From Roseovarius sp. A-2 (GTDB taxonomy: Bacteria; Pseudomonadota; Alphaproteobacteria; Rhodobacterales; Rhodobacteraceae), in NCBI RefSeq assembly GCF_002072155.1, contig NZ_BDIY01000003.1, forward strand, positions 1 to 64,000: DNA of 64,000 nucleotides. Reading direction: 5' to 3'. A program made the translations under genes and the position numbers. Shown in pieces: positions 16,994 to 26,037 of this stretch. Numbering within the stretch: the first letter of the stretch is position 1; every line of letters starts with the position of its first letter. Under the pieces are notes generated by a model. That model was given only the letters and a program-made list of their open reading frames with translations. It made no database searches and was not told where the DNA came from.

Positions 16994-17341
16994 TCAGCCG
17001 CCATGTGCCTCGAGGCTATCAGCGGGGGCCTCGGCGCGGTCGTGCTTGCCATAGTCGCGGATCACGCTGACGACGCGCAGGCGGTAGTCGTCGAACATCA
17101 CCTTGCGCCCGAGGCTTTGTGCGTGCCGATGCTCATGCAGCCCGCGCCAGCGCTCGACCGCCGCCTCGTCTTCCCAGTAACTCAGCGACAGGAGCTTGCC
17201 GGGGTTGGTCAGGCTCTGGAAGCGCTCGACGCTGATGAACCCTTCAACCCCCTCGACCAGCGAACGCATCTTCGCCGCCATCTCCAGATAGGGCTCTTTC
17301 TGCCCCTCAGCCAGTTCCACCTCGAATATGATCGCAATCAT
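16994..17341 (-). CDS. antibiotic biosynthesis monooxygenase (ABM) domain protein
   Basis: A 115-residue cytoplasmic protein of the ferredoxin-like ABM fold, seen in MIAIIFEVELAEGQKEPYLE at the start, a GFISVERFQSLTNPGKLLSLSYW core and a C-terminal DYRLRVV strand. Members range from quinol monooxygenases to heme-degrading enzymes; the exact reaction cannot be assigned. AAAGGA precedes the start. It is divergent from tauR, 138 bp away, so the two may share a control region. Confidence 0.8.
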   Translation of the reverse strand: MIAIIFEVELAEGQKEPYLEMAAKMRSLVEGVEGFISVERFQSLTNPGKLLSLSYWEDEAAVERWRGLHEHRHAQSLGRKVMFDDYRLRVVSVIRDYGKHDRAEAPADSLEAHGG

Positions 17342-17433
17342 CGCTGTCGTCCTTTCCTGTTCCAGCAGGTCACGTCCGGATTGCGGCCATGTGTAGGAAA
17401 CCCGGACGGTGCCGCGCAACCTGTTCCTTTGGG

Positions 17434-17465
17434 TTCGGACCAGATTGCGCAAGGCATAAGTCCAA
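17434..17465 (-). promoter_or_regulatory. candidate TauR-binding direct repeats upstream of tauR
   Basis: On the minus strand TTGGACTTAT (17456-17465) and CTGGTCCGAA (17434-17443) form a direct repeat with 22-bp spacing. The first is close to the CTGGAC(T/C)TAA half-site described for TauR of Rhodobacter capsulatus. They lie 15-46 bp before the tauR start codon, where autoregulation would act. The second copy is degenerate. Confidence 0.4.
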
Positions 17466-17479
17466 TCTACTCTTGTGCC

Positions 17480-18946
17480 ATGGCGATTCCGGTTGAGACA
17501 TTCTTTCTCGCTCCCGAGGCGGAGGGCACCTTGCAGGCGCAGATCCAGCAGATGATTGCGCAGGGCATTCTGTCGGGCCGCTTCCGCAAGGGGGAAAAGC
17601 TGCCCTCGTCGCGCAAACTCGCCGCGCATCTGGGCGTGAGCCGGATCACCGCGACCCTGGCACTGACCGAGTTGCAGGCTAATGACTACCTCGAGTCGCG
17701 CGACCGGTCCGGCTATTATGTCTCTGAAAACGCCCCCGAACCTCCGGCCTTCACCGCCCCCGCCGCGCGTGCCGACACGATCGACTGGTCGCGCGCACTG
17801 GGGCGGCGGTTCACCGGCGGCGACACGCCCGAGAAACCGCAGGACTGGGCGCGCTATCCCTATCCGTTCATCTATGGCCAGACCGACCCGGCGCTCTTTG
17901 ATCACACCAACTGGCGGCATTGCGCGCTGCGCGCGCTCGGGCAAAAGGACTTTCAGTCGCTGACCGCCGATTACTACGATCAGGACGATCCCGAACTGAT
18001 CGAATTCATTGCCCGCCACACATTGCCGCGTCGCGGAATTCTTGCGCAACCGTCTGAGATCCTTGTGACAATGGGGGCACAAAACGCGCTCTGGCTGACC
18101 GCGCAGGTGCTCCTGACGCAGCGCCGCACGGCGGTGATCGAAAACCCCTGCTACCACGCGCTGCGCGACATTCTCACCCAATCGCGCTGTCATCTTCTGC
18201 CGGTCAACGTGGACCGCGACGGCCTCCCGCCCGAGGCATTGCCCGATCAGGCCGATGTGATCTTTACCACCCCCAGCCATCAGGCCCCGACCAATGCCAC
18301 CATGCCCCGCGCCCGGCGCGAGGCGTTGCTGACAAAGGCCGCCGATATGGGCGCGCTGATCGTCGAGGATGATTACGAGTTCGAGGTGTCCTTTCTCCGT
18401 GCGCCCTTGCCGGCTCTCAAATCGCTCGATACCGAAGGGCGGGTCATTTACGTGGGAAGCTTTTCCAAGTCGATCTTTCCGGGCCTGCGCCTTGGCTATC
18501 TTGTCGGCTCCAAGGCGTTTATCCGCGAATGCCGGGCCCTGCGCGCCTCGGTGCTGCGGCACCCGCCGGGCCATATTCAGCGCACGGCGGCCTATTTCCT
18601 GTCGCTTGGGCATTACGACAGCCTCGTGCGGAGGATGGGTCAGGTCTTTGGCCGGCGCCGCAAGGCCATGGAAGACGCACTCTCAGAGCACGGGCTCGAC
18701 GTCGCCGGGCGCGGGGTCTTTGGCGGCTCGTCGATCTGGATGGAGGCCCCCGCTCACATCGACATGGGCCAGCTTGACGCGCGCCTGCGCAAGCGTGGCG
18801 TTCTGGTGGAGCCGGGTGCCCCGTTCTTTCACGGCGACCGCCGCCCGCGCAATTTCTACCGCCTCGCCTATTCCTCTATCCCATCGGAGCGTATCGCCCC
18901 CGGCATCGCGTTACTGGCACGCGAATTGGCAGATTTTTCCGGGTAA
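17480..18946 (+). CDS. tauR: MocR/PdxR-type GntR regulator, TauR-like
   Basis: A 488-residue regulator. Residues 18-80 form a GntR winged helix (FRKGEKLPSSRKLAAHLGVS). The rest is a class-I aminotransferase-like domain; Lys330 in VGSFSKSIFPGLRLGY is the expected PLP lysine, and IVEDDYEFE precedes it. Such proteins sense amines: TauR activates taurine use. Its position directly before xsc, ackA and soeABC supports this call over PdxR or GabR. No clear ribosome site is seen before the ATG at 17480. The usual transaminase (tpa) and dehydrogenase genes are not in the window. Confidence 0.7.
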   Translation: MAIPVETFFLAPEAEGTLQAQIQQMIAQGILSGRFRKGEKLPSSRKLAAHLGVSRITATLALTELQANDYLESRDRSGYYVSENAPEPPAFTAPAARADTIDWSRALGRRFTGGDTPEKPQDWARYPYPFIYGQTDPALFDHTNWRHCALRALGQKDFQSLTADYYDQDDPELIEFIARHTLPRRGILAQPSEILVTMGAQNALWLTAQVLLTQRRTAVIENPCYHALRDILTQSRCHLLPVNVDRDGLPPEALPDQADVIFTTPSHQAPTNATMPRARREALLTKAADMGALIVEDDYEFEVSFLRAPLPALKSLDTEGRVIYVGSFSKSIFPGLRLGYLVGSKAFIRECRALRASVLRHPPGHIQRTAAYFLSLGHYDSLVRRMGQVFGRRRKAMEDALSEHGLDVAGRGVFGGSSIWMEAPAHIDMGQLDARLRKRGVLVEPGAPFFHGDRRPRNFYRLAYSSIPSERIAPGIALLARELADFSG

Positions 18947-19196
18947 GCCTTGGGTGTGATCGAGGGAAAAAAGCTTGTTTTAATATCAAAGCATTAGCGG
19001 CTAGTTTTGCAAATTTATCTTAAGCTCCTACGCAATGAAATCTTATGTTATTGATACCATTATTCTCATTAAATGCAATTATTGGCACTATCTGACATAA
19101 TCAACTGGCCCTAGAACTGCCCCGCCCGCGCGGCTAGGGTCCGTGCAGATATTCACGCCCGGCGCCGGATTGCGCCCGACCCGAAGGATGACACCG
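18947..19196 (+). promoter_or_regulatory. AT-rich promoter region before xsc
   Basis: A 250-bp gap that is markedly richer in A and T than the flanking genes, with runs such as TTTTAATATC and TTAAGCTCC. Near its end AACTGGCCC (19103-19111) and AACTGCCCC (19115-19123) make a direct repeat of 12-bp period that might be TauR half-sites. CCCTAG (19109-19114) and CTAGGG (19134-19139) could form a leader hairpin. No gene is seen here. Confidence 0.45.
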
Positions 19197-20972
19197 ATGA
19201 AGATGACCACCGAGGAAGCCTTTGTAAAAACTCTGCAAATGCATGGAATTCAACACGCATTCGGGATCATCGGGTCGGCGATGATGCCGATCTCCGATAT
19301 TTTCCCCAAGGCGGGAATCACCTTTTGGGACTGTGCGCATGAGGGCAGCGCGGGGATGATGGCCGATGGCTACACCCGCGCTACGGCCAAGATGTCGATG
19401 ATGATCGCGCAGAACGGCCCTGGCATCACCAATTTCGTGACTGCCGTGAAAACCGCCTACTGGAATCACACGCCGCTCCTGCTGGTGACCCCGCAGGCCG
19501 CCAACAAGACCATCGGGCAGGGCGGCTTTCAGGAGGTTGAGCAGATGAAGCTCTTCGAGGACATGGTCGCCTATCAGGAAGAGGTGCGCGACCCCACCCG
19601 CGTAGCCGAAACGCTCAACCGCGTGATCCTTCAGGCCAAGCGCGCCTCGGCCCCCGCTCAGATCAACATCCCGCGCGATTTCTGGACGCAGGTGATCGAC
19701 ATCGAGCTGCCCGCCATTGTCGAGTTCGAGCGTCCCTCGGGCGGAGAGACCGCGATTGCCGAGGCCGCCAAGCTGCTCAGCGAGGCCAAGTTTCCGGTTA
19801 TTCTCAACGGCGCGGGCGTCGTTCTGGCGGGTGGCATCGACGCCTCTCGCCAACTGGCCGAGCGCCTCGATGCGCCGGTCTGCGTGGGCTATCAGCACAA
19901 TGACGCCTTCCCCGGCTCGCATCCGCTGTTTGCCGGGCCTTTGGGCTATAACGGCTCCAAGGCGGGGATGGAACTCATTGCCAAGGCCGATGTCGTGCTT
20001 TGCCTCGGCACGCGCCTCAATCCGTTTTCGACCCTGCCGGGCTATGGCATCAATTACTGGCCCGGGGACGCAAGGATCATTCAGGTCGATATCAACCCAG
20101 ACCGTATCGGCCTGACCAAAAAGGTCACCGTGGGCATCGTGGGCGATGCGAAAAAGGTCGCGACCTCGATCCTGGGCCGCCTTTCAGACAGTGCGGGCGA
20201 TGCGGGCCGCAATGAACGCAAGGCCCTGATCGCACAGACAAAATCCACCTGGGCACAGCAGCTGTCTTCGATGGATCACGAAGAGGACGATCCCGGCACC
20301 ACCTGGAACGAACGCGCCCGCGCCGACAAGCCCGACTGGATGAGCCCGCGCATGGCCTGGCGTGCCATTCAGGCGGCGTTGCCGAAGGAGGCGATCATTT
20401 CGTCAGATATCGGCAACAACTGCGCCATCGGCAACGCCTACCCGTCTTTTGAGGAGGGGCGCAAATACCTCGCCCCCGGCCTGTTCGGCCCCTGTGGCTA
20501 TGGCCTGCCGTCGATTATCGGCGCCAAGATTGGCCAGCCGGACGTGCCCGTCGTGGGCTTTGCGGGGGATGGTGCCTTTGGCATCGCCGTGAACGAGCTG
20601 ACCGCGATCGGCCGCGAGGAGTGGCCGCCCGTCACACAGATCGTGTTCCGCAACTATCAGTGGGGCGCGGAAAAGCGCAATTCGACGCTGTGGTTCGACG
20701 ACAATTTTGTCGGCACCGAGCTTGACACCAAGGTCTCCTATGCCGGGATCGCAGAGGCTTGCGGGCTCAAGGGCGTGCAGGTCAAGACGATGGAGGCACT
20801 GACCGACGCGCTCAATCAGGCGATCAAGGACCAGATGGAGAACAACACCACGACGCTGATCGAGGTGCTGCTTAATCAGGAACTGGGCGAGCCGTTCCGC
20901 CGTGACGCGATGAAAAAGCCGGTTGCGGTCGCCGGGATCGACCTAGCCGACATGCGCGAGCAGCAGGTCTGA
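19197..20972 (+). CDS. xsc: sulfoacetaldehyde acetyltransferase
   Basis: A 591-residue ThDP-dependent enzyme converting sulfoacetaldehyde plus phosphate to acetyl phosphate and sulfite. The N-terminus TTEEAFVKTLQMHGIQHAFG, the HEGSAGMMADGY segment and the ThDP/Mg motif GDGAFGIAVNEL followed by FRNYQWGAEKRN are characteristic of Xsc rather than acetolactate synthase. The start MKMTTEE at 19197 follows GAAGGA by 8 bp; two in-frame ATG codons upstream are less well placed. It is 3 bp upstream of ackA and follows tauR. It is the central desulfonation step for taurine and related C2 sulfonates. Confidence 0.95.
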   Translation: MKMTTEEAFVKTLQMHGIQHAFGIIGSAMMPISDIFPKAGITFWDCAHEGSAGMMADGYTRATAKMSMMIAQNGPGITNFVTAVKTAYWNHTPLLLVTPQAANKTIGQGGFQEVEQMKLFEDMVAYQEEVRDPTRVAETLNRVILQAKRASAPAQINIPRDFWTQVIDIELPAIVEFERPSGGETAIAEAAKLLSEAKFPVILNGAGVVLAGGIDASRQLAERLDAPVCVGYQHNDAFPGSHPLFAGPLGYNGSKAGMELIAKADVVLCLGTRLNPFSTLPGYGINYWPGDARIIQVDINPDRIGLTKKVTVGIVGDAKKVATSILGRLSDSAGDAGRNERKALIAQTKSTWAQQLSSMDHEEDDPGTTWNERARADKPDWMSPRMAWRAIQAALPKEAIISSDIGNNCAIGNAYPSFEEGRKYLAPGLFGPCGYGLPSIIGAKIGQPDVPVVGFAGDGAFGIAVNELTAIGREEWPPVTQIVFRNYQWGAEKRNSTLWFDDNFVGTELDTKVSYAGIAEACGLKGVQVKTMEALTDALNQAIKDQMENNTTTLIEVLLNQELGEPFRRDAMKKPVAVAGIDLADMREQQV

Positions 20973-20975
20973 TTA

Positions 20976-22142
20976 ATGAACGACCCGGTGACAGGAGATC
21001 TTATACTGGTCCTCAACGTCGGGTCGTCCTCTATCAAGCTCGCGGTTTTCGACAGTGATCTAACCGAAACATTGACCGGGATCGCCGAGGGTATCGGGGG
21101 CGCGGGCCATCTGAAACTGGGCAGCGTCAAGACCGTTCAGGATTTCCCCGACCATGACAGTGCGCTGCAAGCGGTGCTGTCGGGGCTGGAAGTCAACGGC
21201 CTGCCCTTCAGCCGCTTTCGCGCCGCCGCGCACCGGGTCGTGCATGGCGGCACGGAACTGACCGAACCGGCGCGCGTCACGCCGGGGGTAATCGCGGCGA
21301 TCGACCGCTGTTTGGAGCTTGCCCCGCTGCACAACCCGCATAACCTTGCCGCCATCAACACGCTGGCCCGCCTTGTGCCCGGCCTACCGCAATGCGCTAC
21401 ATTCGACACCGCCTTTCATGCCACTAACCCCGACGTCGCGGCGCGCTATGCCCTGCCCGCCGGGATCGAGGCGCGCGGCATCCGGCGTTATGGGTTCCAC
21501 GGCATCTCCTACGCGTCGCTGGTGCGACATATGCCGGGGCTGACTGGCGCGGCGCTGCCCGGGCGTCTGCTGGCCCTTCACCTCGGCAACGGGGCCTCTA
21601 TCTGTGCCATCCGCGACGGGCGGTCGGTTGCCACCACCATGGGCTATTCGCCGCTAGGGGGGATGACCATGGGCACCCGCACCGGCGAGATCGACGGTAA
21701 CGCCGTGCTGCGCCTGGCCGAGGAAGACGGGATCGCGGCGACGCATCATCTGCTCAACAAGGAAAGCGGGCTGCGCGGCCTCTCGGGCGGGCTGTCGGAC
21801 ATGCGCGCGCTGATGGAGGCGGACACGGCAGAGGCGCGCTTTGCCATCGACCATTTCTGCTACTGGGCCATCCGCCATGCCGGATCGCTGATCGCCGCCA
21901 TGGGTGGACTGGATGCGGTGGCCTTCACAGGTGGCATCGGTGAGTATGCGGCCCCGATCCGGGCACGTATATTTCAGGGCCTTGCATGGCTTGGTGCGCA
22001 GATGAATGAGGCGGCGAACACGCGCAATGATACGCGCCTTCACGCCAAGGAGTCTGCCATCACCGGCTGGATCGTACCCGCGCAGGAGGAACGCATGATC
22101 GCCGCCGATGCGCTGCGCCTGTTGAATGCAACGCAACCATGA
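20976..22142 (+). CDS. ackA: acetate kinase
   Basis: A 388-residue ASKHA-fold kinase: VLNVGSSSIKLAVF at the start (phosphate-binding), AHRVVHGG, FDTAFH, RRYGFHGISY, HLGNGASICAI, TMGYSPLGGMTMGTR and FTGGIGE. It moves the phosphate of acetyl phosphate to ADP, giving acetate and ATP. It begins 3 bp after xsc, so in this operon it takes the place usually held by phosphate acetyltransferase and would give ATP directly from the Xsc product. Confidence 0.93.
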   Translation: MNDPVTGDLILVLNVGSSSIKLAVFDSDLTETLTGIAEGIGGAGHLKLGSVKTVQDFPDHDSALQAVLSGLEVNGLPFSRFRAAAHRVVHGGTELTEPARVTPGVIAAIDRCLELAPLHNPHNLAAINTLARLVPGLPQCATFDTAFHATNPDVAARYALPAGIEARGIRRYGFHGISYASLVRHMPGLTGAALPGRLLALHLGNGASICAIRDGRSVATTMGYSPLGGMTMGTRTGEIDGNAVLRLAEEDGIAATHHLLNKESGLRGLSGGLSDMRALMEADTAEARFAIDHFCYWAIRHAGSLIAAMGGLDAVAFTGGIGEYAAPIRARIFQGLAWLGAQMNEAANTRNDTRLHAKESAITGWIVPAQEERMIAADALRLLNATQP

Positions 22143-22274
22143 AAACGGGAACATTGACACTCGTGTTTCGGAAATTCCAAGATATATATTCGGATAATCC
22201 AAAGATATCAGAAAACGGTCGCGGCCAGACTTCGTCTGTCCTAACGTGACGCCGACCAAGGACAAGGCCCAGCC

Positions 22275-25112
22275 ATGACGCATCATCAGCCACGCATCGA
22301 CACCTCTCCCCATGTCTCGGACGAAGTGCGCAAGACCACCTGCTACATGTGCGCCTGCCGCTGCGGGATCAACGTGCATATGAAAGGTGGCCCCGACGGC
22401 AAGAAACATGTCGCCTATATCGAGGGAAATCGCGATCACCCGGTGAACAAGGGCGTGCTCTGCGCCAAGGGATCTGCGGGCATCATGCAGGTCAACGCAC
22501 CCTCGCGCCTGCGCGCACCATTGAAGCGCGTCGGCCCCCGTGGCTCGGGCGAGTTCGAGGAAATTTCCTGGGATGAGGCGCTGCAAATCGCTTGCGACTG
22601 GCTGGAACCGATCCGCAAGACAGACCCGTCCAAGCTTGCGTTCTTTACCGGGCGCGATCAGTCTCAGAGCTTCACCGGCTATTGGGCGCAGAATTTCGGT
22701 ACACCGAATTTCGCCGCGCATGGCGGCTTCTGCTCGGTCAACATGGCCGCGGGCGGCATCTACACGATGGGCGGCGCGTTCTGGGAATTCGGCCAGCCGG
22801 ATTGGGACCATACCAAGCTATTCATGCTGTTCGGCGTGGCCGAGGATCATGACAGTAATCCGATTAAGATGGGAATCGGCAAGATCAAGGCACGCGGCGC
22901 GCGGGTGATCGGGGTGAATCCGATCCGTTCGGGTTATAACGCCGTGGCCGACGATTGGGTGGGCATCACGCCGGGCACGGATGGCCTCTTCATCCTGTCG
23001 CTGATCCATGAACTGATGCGCGCGGGTAAAATCGACCTCGATTACCTCGCCCGCTACACCAACGCGCCGGTGCTGGTGAATGCCGATCCAAATTCGCCCG
23101 AGCACGGCCTCTTCCTACGCGACACGGACGGCAAGCCGCTGGTGAAGGATCGCAAGACCGGCAAGCTGATGGCGTTTGATGCGCCCGGCGTGCGCCCCGA
23201 CCTGAGCGCCACGCATGAGGCGGATGGCGTCACTCACCGCCCGGTCATGCACCTGATGGCCGAGCGGTATCTCGATCCGCAATACTCCCCCGAGGCTGTG
23301 GCCGAGCGCTGCGGCATCACCGCCGACAAGATCCGTCGCATCGCCGCCGAGATCGCGCGCGTGGCCTTTGACGAGGCCTTCACCCTCGACCACGAATGGA
23401 CCGATTTCCGGGGCGAGACGCACAAGACCATGACGGGCCGCCCGGTCAGCTTTCACGCCATGCGCGGCATTTCGGCCCATTCCAACGGCTTTCAGACCGC
23501 CCGCGCGCTGCACGTGCTGCAAATCATCCTCGGTACGGTCGAGGTGCCCGGCGGGTTCCGCTTCAAGCCCCCCTACCCCAAGCCGGTGAGCGCCCATCCC
23601 ACGCCGCATTGCAAATACGCACCCGGTCAGCCGCTCGACGGGCCGCATCTGGGCTTTGTGCGCGGCCCTGAAGACCTCGCGCTCAAGGACGACGGCAGCC
23701 CGGCCCGCATCGACAAGGCCTTCACATGGGAAAACCCGATGTCGGCGCATGGGTTGATGCACATGGTCATCTCCAACGCTCATGCGGGCGACCCCTACAA
23801 GATCGACACGCTGTTCATGTACATGGCCAACATGTCGTGGAATTCGTCGATGAACACGCGCGGCGTCATCGACATGCTGACCGACACGGATGAGAATGGT
23901 GAGTATGTCATCCCGCGCATCATCTACTCGGATGCCTACAGCTCGGAAATGGTCGCCTATGCCGACCTGATCCTGCCCGACACGACCTATCTGGAGCGGC
24001 ACGACTGCATCTCGTTGCTCGACCGCCCGATTTGCGAGGCGGATGCGGCGGCGGACGCGATCCGCTGGCCGGTGATCGAGCCCGACCGCGACGTGCGCGG
24101 CTTTCAGACGGTGCTGGTGCAACTGGCCAACAAGCTGAAACTACCTGGGTTCACCGCCGAGGACGGCACGCCGCGCTACACCGATTACGCCGATTACATC
24201 CTCAAGCACGAACGCAAGCCGGGAATCGGCCCGCTGGCGGGCTTTCGTGGGAACGGCGAGGATGTGGGGCGCGGCGCGCCCAACCCCGCGCAGATCGACC
24301 GCTATATCGAAAACGGCGGCTTTTTCGTCAGCCACATTCCCGAGGGCGCCAATTACTACAAGCCGTGGAACATGGCCTATCAGGACTGGGCCGTCGGCAT
24401 GGGCATATTCGACAAGCCGCAGCCCTATATTTTCGATCTCTACGCCGAGCCGATGCGCAAATTCCAGCTTGCCGCCGAAGGCCATGGCGACCGCCAGCCG
24501 CCCGATCACTTGCGCGCGCGGATCAAATCCATGATGGACCCGCTACCGATCTGGTATCCGCCCTTCGAGGACGCGAGCGTCGATACCGACGAATTCCACG
24601 TCCATGCGCTGACGCAGCGCCCGATGGCGATGTATCATAGCTGGGGCACGCAAAATGCCTGGCTGCGACAGATCCATGGGCAGAACCCGCTCTACCTGCC
24701 GACCAAGCTGTGGGAGAAACACGGCTTTGCGATAGGCGATTGGGCGCGCGTTACCTCGGCGCATGGCGAGATCACCGTGCCGGTGGCCCATATGGCTGCG
24801 CTCAATGAAAACACCGTCTGGACATGGAACGCCATCGGCAAGCGCAAGGGGGCCTGGGCGCTGTCCGAGGATGCGCCCGAGGCCACGCGCGGCTTTCTAC
24901 TCAACCACCTTATCCACGAGTTGTTGCCGCCCAAGGGTGACGGCCTGAGATGGTCCAACTCCGATCCGATCACCGGACAGGCGGCATGGTTCGACCTGCG
25001 GGTGAAAATCGAGAAGGCGGCACCCCCCTCGGAGGCGCAACCGTCCTTTGCCCCGATCAAATCGCCGGTTGGCTGTGGCCCCGATCACCTTGAATGGAAG
25101 GTCGGGAAATGA
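22275..25112 (+). CDS. soeA: sulfite dehydrogenase, molybdopterin subunit SoeA
   Basis: A 945-residue DMSO-reductase-family oxidoreductase. An N-terminal [4Fe-4S] site is formed by Cys23, Cys26, Cys30 and Cys63 (CYMCACRC and VLCAKG). There is no Tat signal, so it is cytoplasmic, as known for SoeA, which oxidises sulfite to sulfate and passes electrons to the quinone pool. The C-terminal MopB domain carries MYHSWGTQNAWLRQIHGQNP. It lies 132 bp after ackA with a TTGACA box at 22154 that may start a separate transcript. Polysulfide or thiosulfate reductase is the alternative, but context with xsc points to sulfite. Confidence 0.85.
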   Translation: MTHHQPRIDTSPHVSDEVRKTTCYMCACRCGINVHMKGGPDGKKHVAYIEGNRDHPVNKGVLCAKGSAGIMQVNAPSRLRAPLKRVGPRGSGEFEEISWDEALQIACDWLEPIRKTDPSKLAFFTGRDQSQSFTGYWAQNFGTPNFAAHGGFCSVNMAAGGIYTMGGAFWEFGQPDWDHTKLFMLFGVAEDHDSNPIKMGIGKIKARGARVIGVNPIRSGYNAVADDWVGITPGTDGLFILSLIHELMRAGKIDLDYLARYTNAPVLVNADPNSPEHGLFLRDTDGKPLVKDRKTGKLMAFDAPGVRPDLSATHEADGVTHRPVMHLMAERYLDPQYSPEAVAERCGITADKIRRIAAEIARVAFDEAFTLDHEWTDFRGETHKTMTGRPVSFHAMRGISAHSNGFQTARALHVLQIILGTVEVPGGFRFKPPYPKPVSAHPTPHCKYAPGQPLDGPHLGFVRGPEDLALKDDGSPARIDKAFTWENPMSAHGLMHMVISNAHAGDPYKIDTLFMYMANMSWNSSMNTRGVIDMLTDTDENGEYVIPRIIYSDAYSSEMVAYADLILPDTTYLERHDCISLLDRPICEADAAADAIRWPVIEPDRDVRGFQTVLVQLANKLKLPGFTAEDGTPRYTDYADYILKHERKPGIGPLAGFRGNGEDVGRGAPNPAQIDRYIENGGFFVSHIPEGANYYKPWNMAYQDWAVGMGIFDKPQPYIFDLYAEPMRKFQLAAEGHGDRQPPDHLRARIKSMMDPLPIWYPPFEDASVDTDEFHVHALTQRPMAMYHSWGTQNAWLRQIHGQNPLYLPTKLWEKHGFAIGDWARVTSAHGEITVPVAHMAALNENTVWTWNAIGKRKGAWALSEDAPEATRGFLLNHLIHELLPPKGDGLRWSNSDPITGQAAWFDLRVKIEKAAPPSEAQPSFAPIKSPVGCGPDHLEWKVGK

Positions 25113-25258
25113 GCGGCAAGACCATGACATTGCTTGCCATTTTCACCTTTATCGCCTTCGGCATCGGCTCGTTCATCTGGTTTATCGCCACATGGGACAA
25201 GACCCGCGAAGAGCCGGTGAGCACCCGCACCCACATAATTCAGGAGCGCCCCGCATGA
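25109..25258 (+). CDS. small single-helix membrane protein between soeA and soeB
   Basis: A 49-residue frame starting ATG at 25109 inside the soeA stop (ATGA) and ending at TGA 25256-25258, itself overlapping the soeB start (ATGA). The product MSGKTMTLLAIFTFIAFGIG continues with SFIWFIATWDK and a polar tail rich in R, E and T. One transmembrane helix (about 7-27) is evident, with the charged tail probably cytoplasmic. Double coupling by 4-bp overlaps argues that it is translated. I do not recognise a family; size and position recall small assembly or subunit proteins of respiratory complexes such as CcoQ. Confidence 0.75.
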   Translation: MSGKTMTLLAIFTFIAFGIGSFIWFIATWDKTREEPVSTRTHIIQERPA

Positions 25259-26037
25259 CCACGCTTCCCGAAAGCACCACCCGCAAGCTCGGCCTGGTGA
25301 TCGACCTGGACACCTGTGTCGGCTGTCATGCCTGCGTGGTGTCCTGCAAAGGCTGGAATACTGAGAACTACGGCGCGCCGCTCAGCGATCAGAACCCTTA
25401 CGGCGCTGATCCATCCGGCACCTTCCTCAACCGCGTGCACAGCTACGAGGTGCAGCCGCTTGCGACCTCGACCATGCCGCATCCTGCGGCACAACTGGTG
25501 CATTTCCCCAAATCCTGCCTGCATTGCGAGGAGGCGCCTTGCGTCACCGTCTGCCCCACGGGCGCCAGCTACAAGCGGGTTGAGGACGGCATCGTTTTGG
25601 TCAACGAGAGCGACTGCATCGGCTGCGGGCTCTGCGCCTGGGCCTGCCCCTATGGCGCGCGTGAGATGGATCAGGCCGAAGGGGTGATGAAGAAATGCAC
25701 CCTCTGCGTCGACCGCATCTACAACGACAACCTGCCCGAGGTGGACCGCGTGCCCGCCTGCGTGCGCACCTGCCCGGCAGGTGCCCGGCATTTCGGTGAT
25801 CTCGGCGATCCCGACAGCGACGTGAGCCAGCTTGTGGCCGAGCGTGGCGGCATGGATCTCATGCCCGAACAAGGCACCAAGCCCGTCAACCAATACCTGC
25901 CGCCCCGCCCCAAGGATACGCTCGATCAGCCCAAATCGGCAGGTGAGATCGACATCCTCGCCCCGTTTCTGGAGCCGGTGATGGAAGAGCCCAAGGGCTT
26001 TCTCGGCTGGCTTGACCGCACATTGGAGAAGATCTGA
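25255..26037 (+). CDS. soeB: sulfite dehydrogenase, iron-sulfur subunit SoeB
   Basis: A 260-residue electron-transfer subunit with four [4Fe-4S] cysteine groups: CVGCHACVVSCKGW, CLHCEEAPCVTVCPTG, CIGCGLCAWACPYG and CTLCVDRI with CVRTCPAGA. This is the DmsB/PsrB layout. It carries electrons from SoeA to the membrane subunit. The start overlaps the small gene upstream by 4 bp, and its stop shares one base with soeC (TGATG). Confidence 0.9.
   Translation: MTTLPESTTRKLGLVIDLDTCVGCHACVVSCKGWNTENYGAPLSDQNPYGADPSGTFLNRVHSYEVQPLATSTMPHPAAQLVHFPKSCLHCEEAPCVTVCPTGASYKRVEDGIVLVNESDCIGCGLCAWACPYGAREMDQAEGVMKKCTLCVDRIYNDNLPEVDRVPACVRTCPAGARHFGDLGDPDSDVSQLVAERGGMDLMPEQGTKPVNQYLPPRPKDTLDQPKSAGEIDILAPFLEPVMEEPKGFLGWLDRTLEKI

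Noticed and set aside
16994-18613. Open frame of 539 codons on the minus strand ending with the ABM protein
   Set aside because: Only the last 115 codons are coding; the upstream part is antisense to tauR. The ABM start at 17341 has its own ribosome site.
22175-22208. Direct repeat TCCAAGATAT / TCCAAAGATAT before soeA as a regulator site
   Set aside because: The copies are 22 bp apart, but the word does not match the TauR-like repeats or any site I know; kept only as a possible coincidence in an AT-rich promoter.
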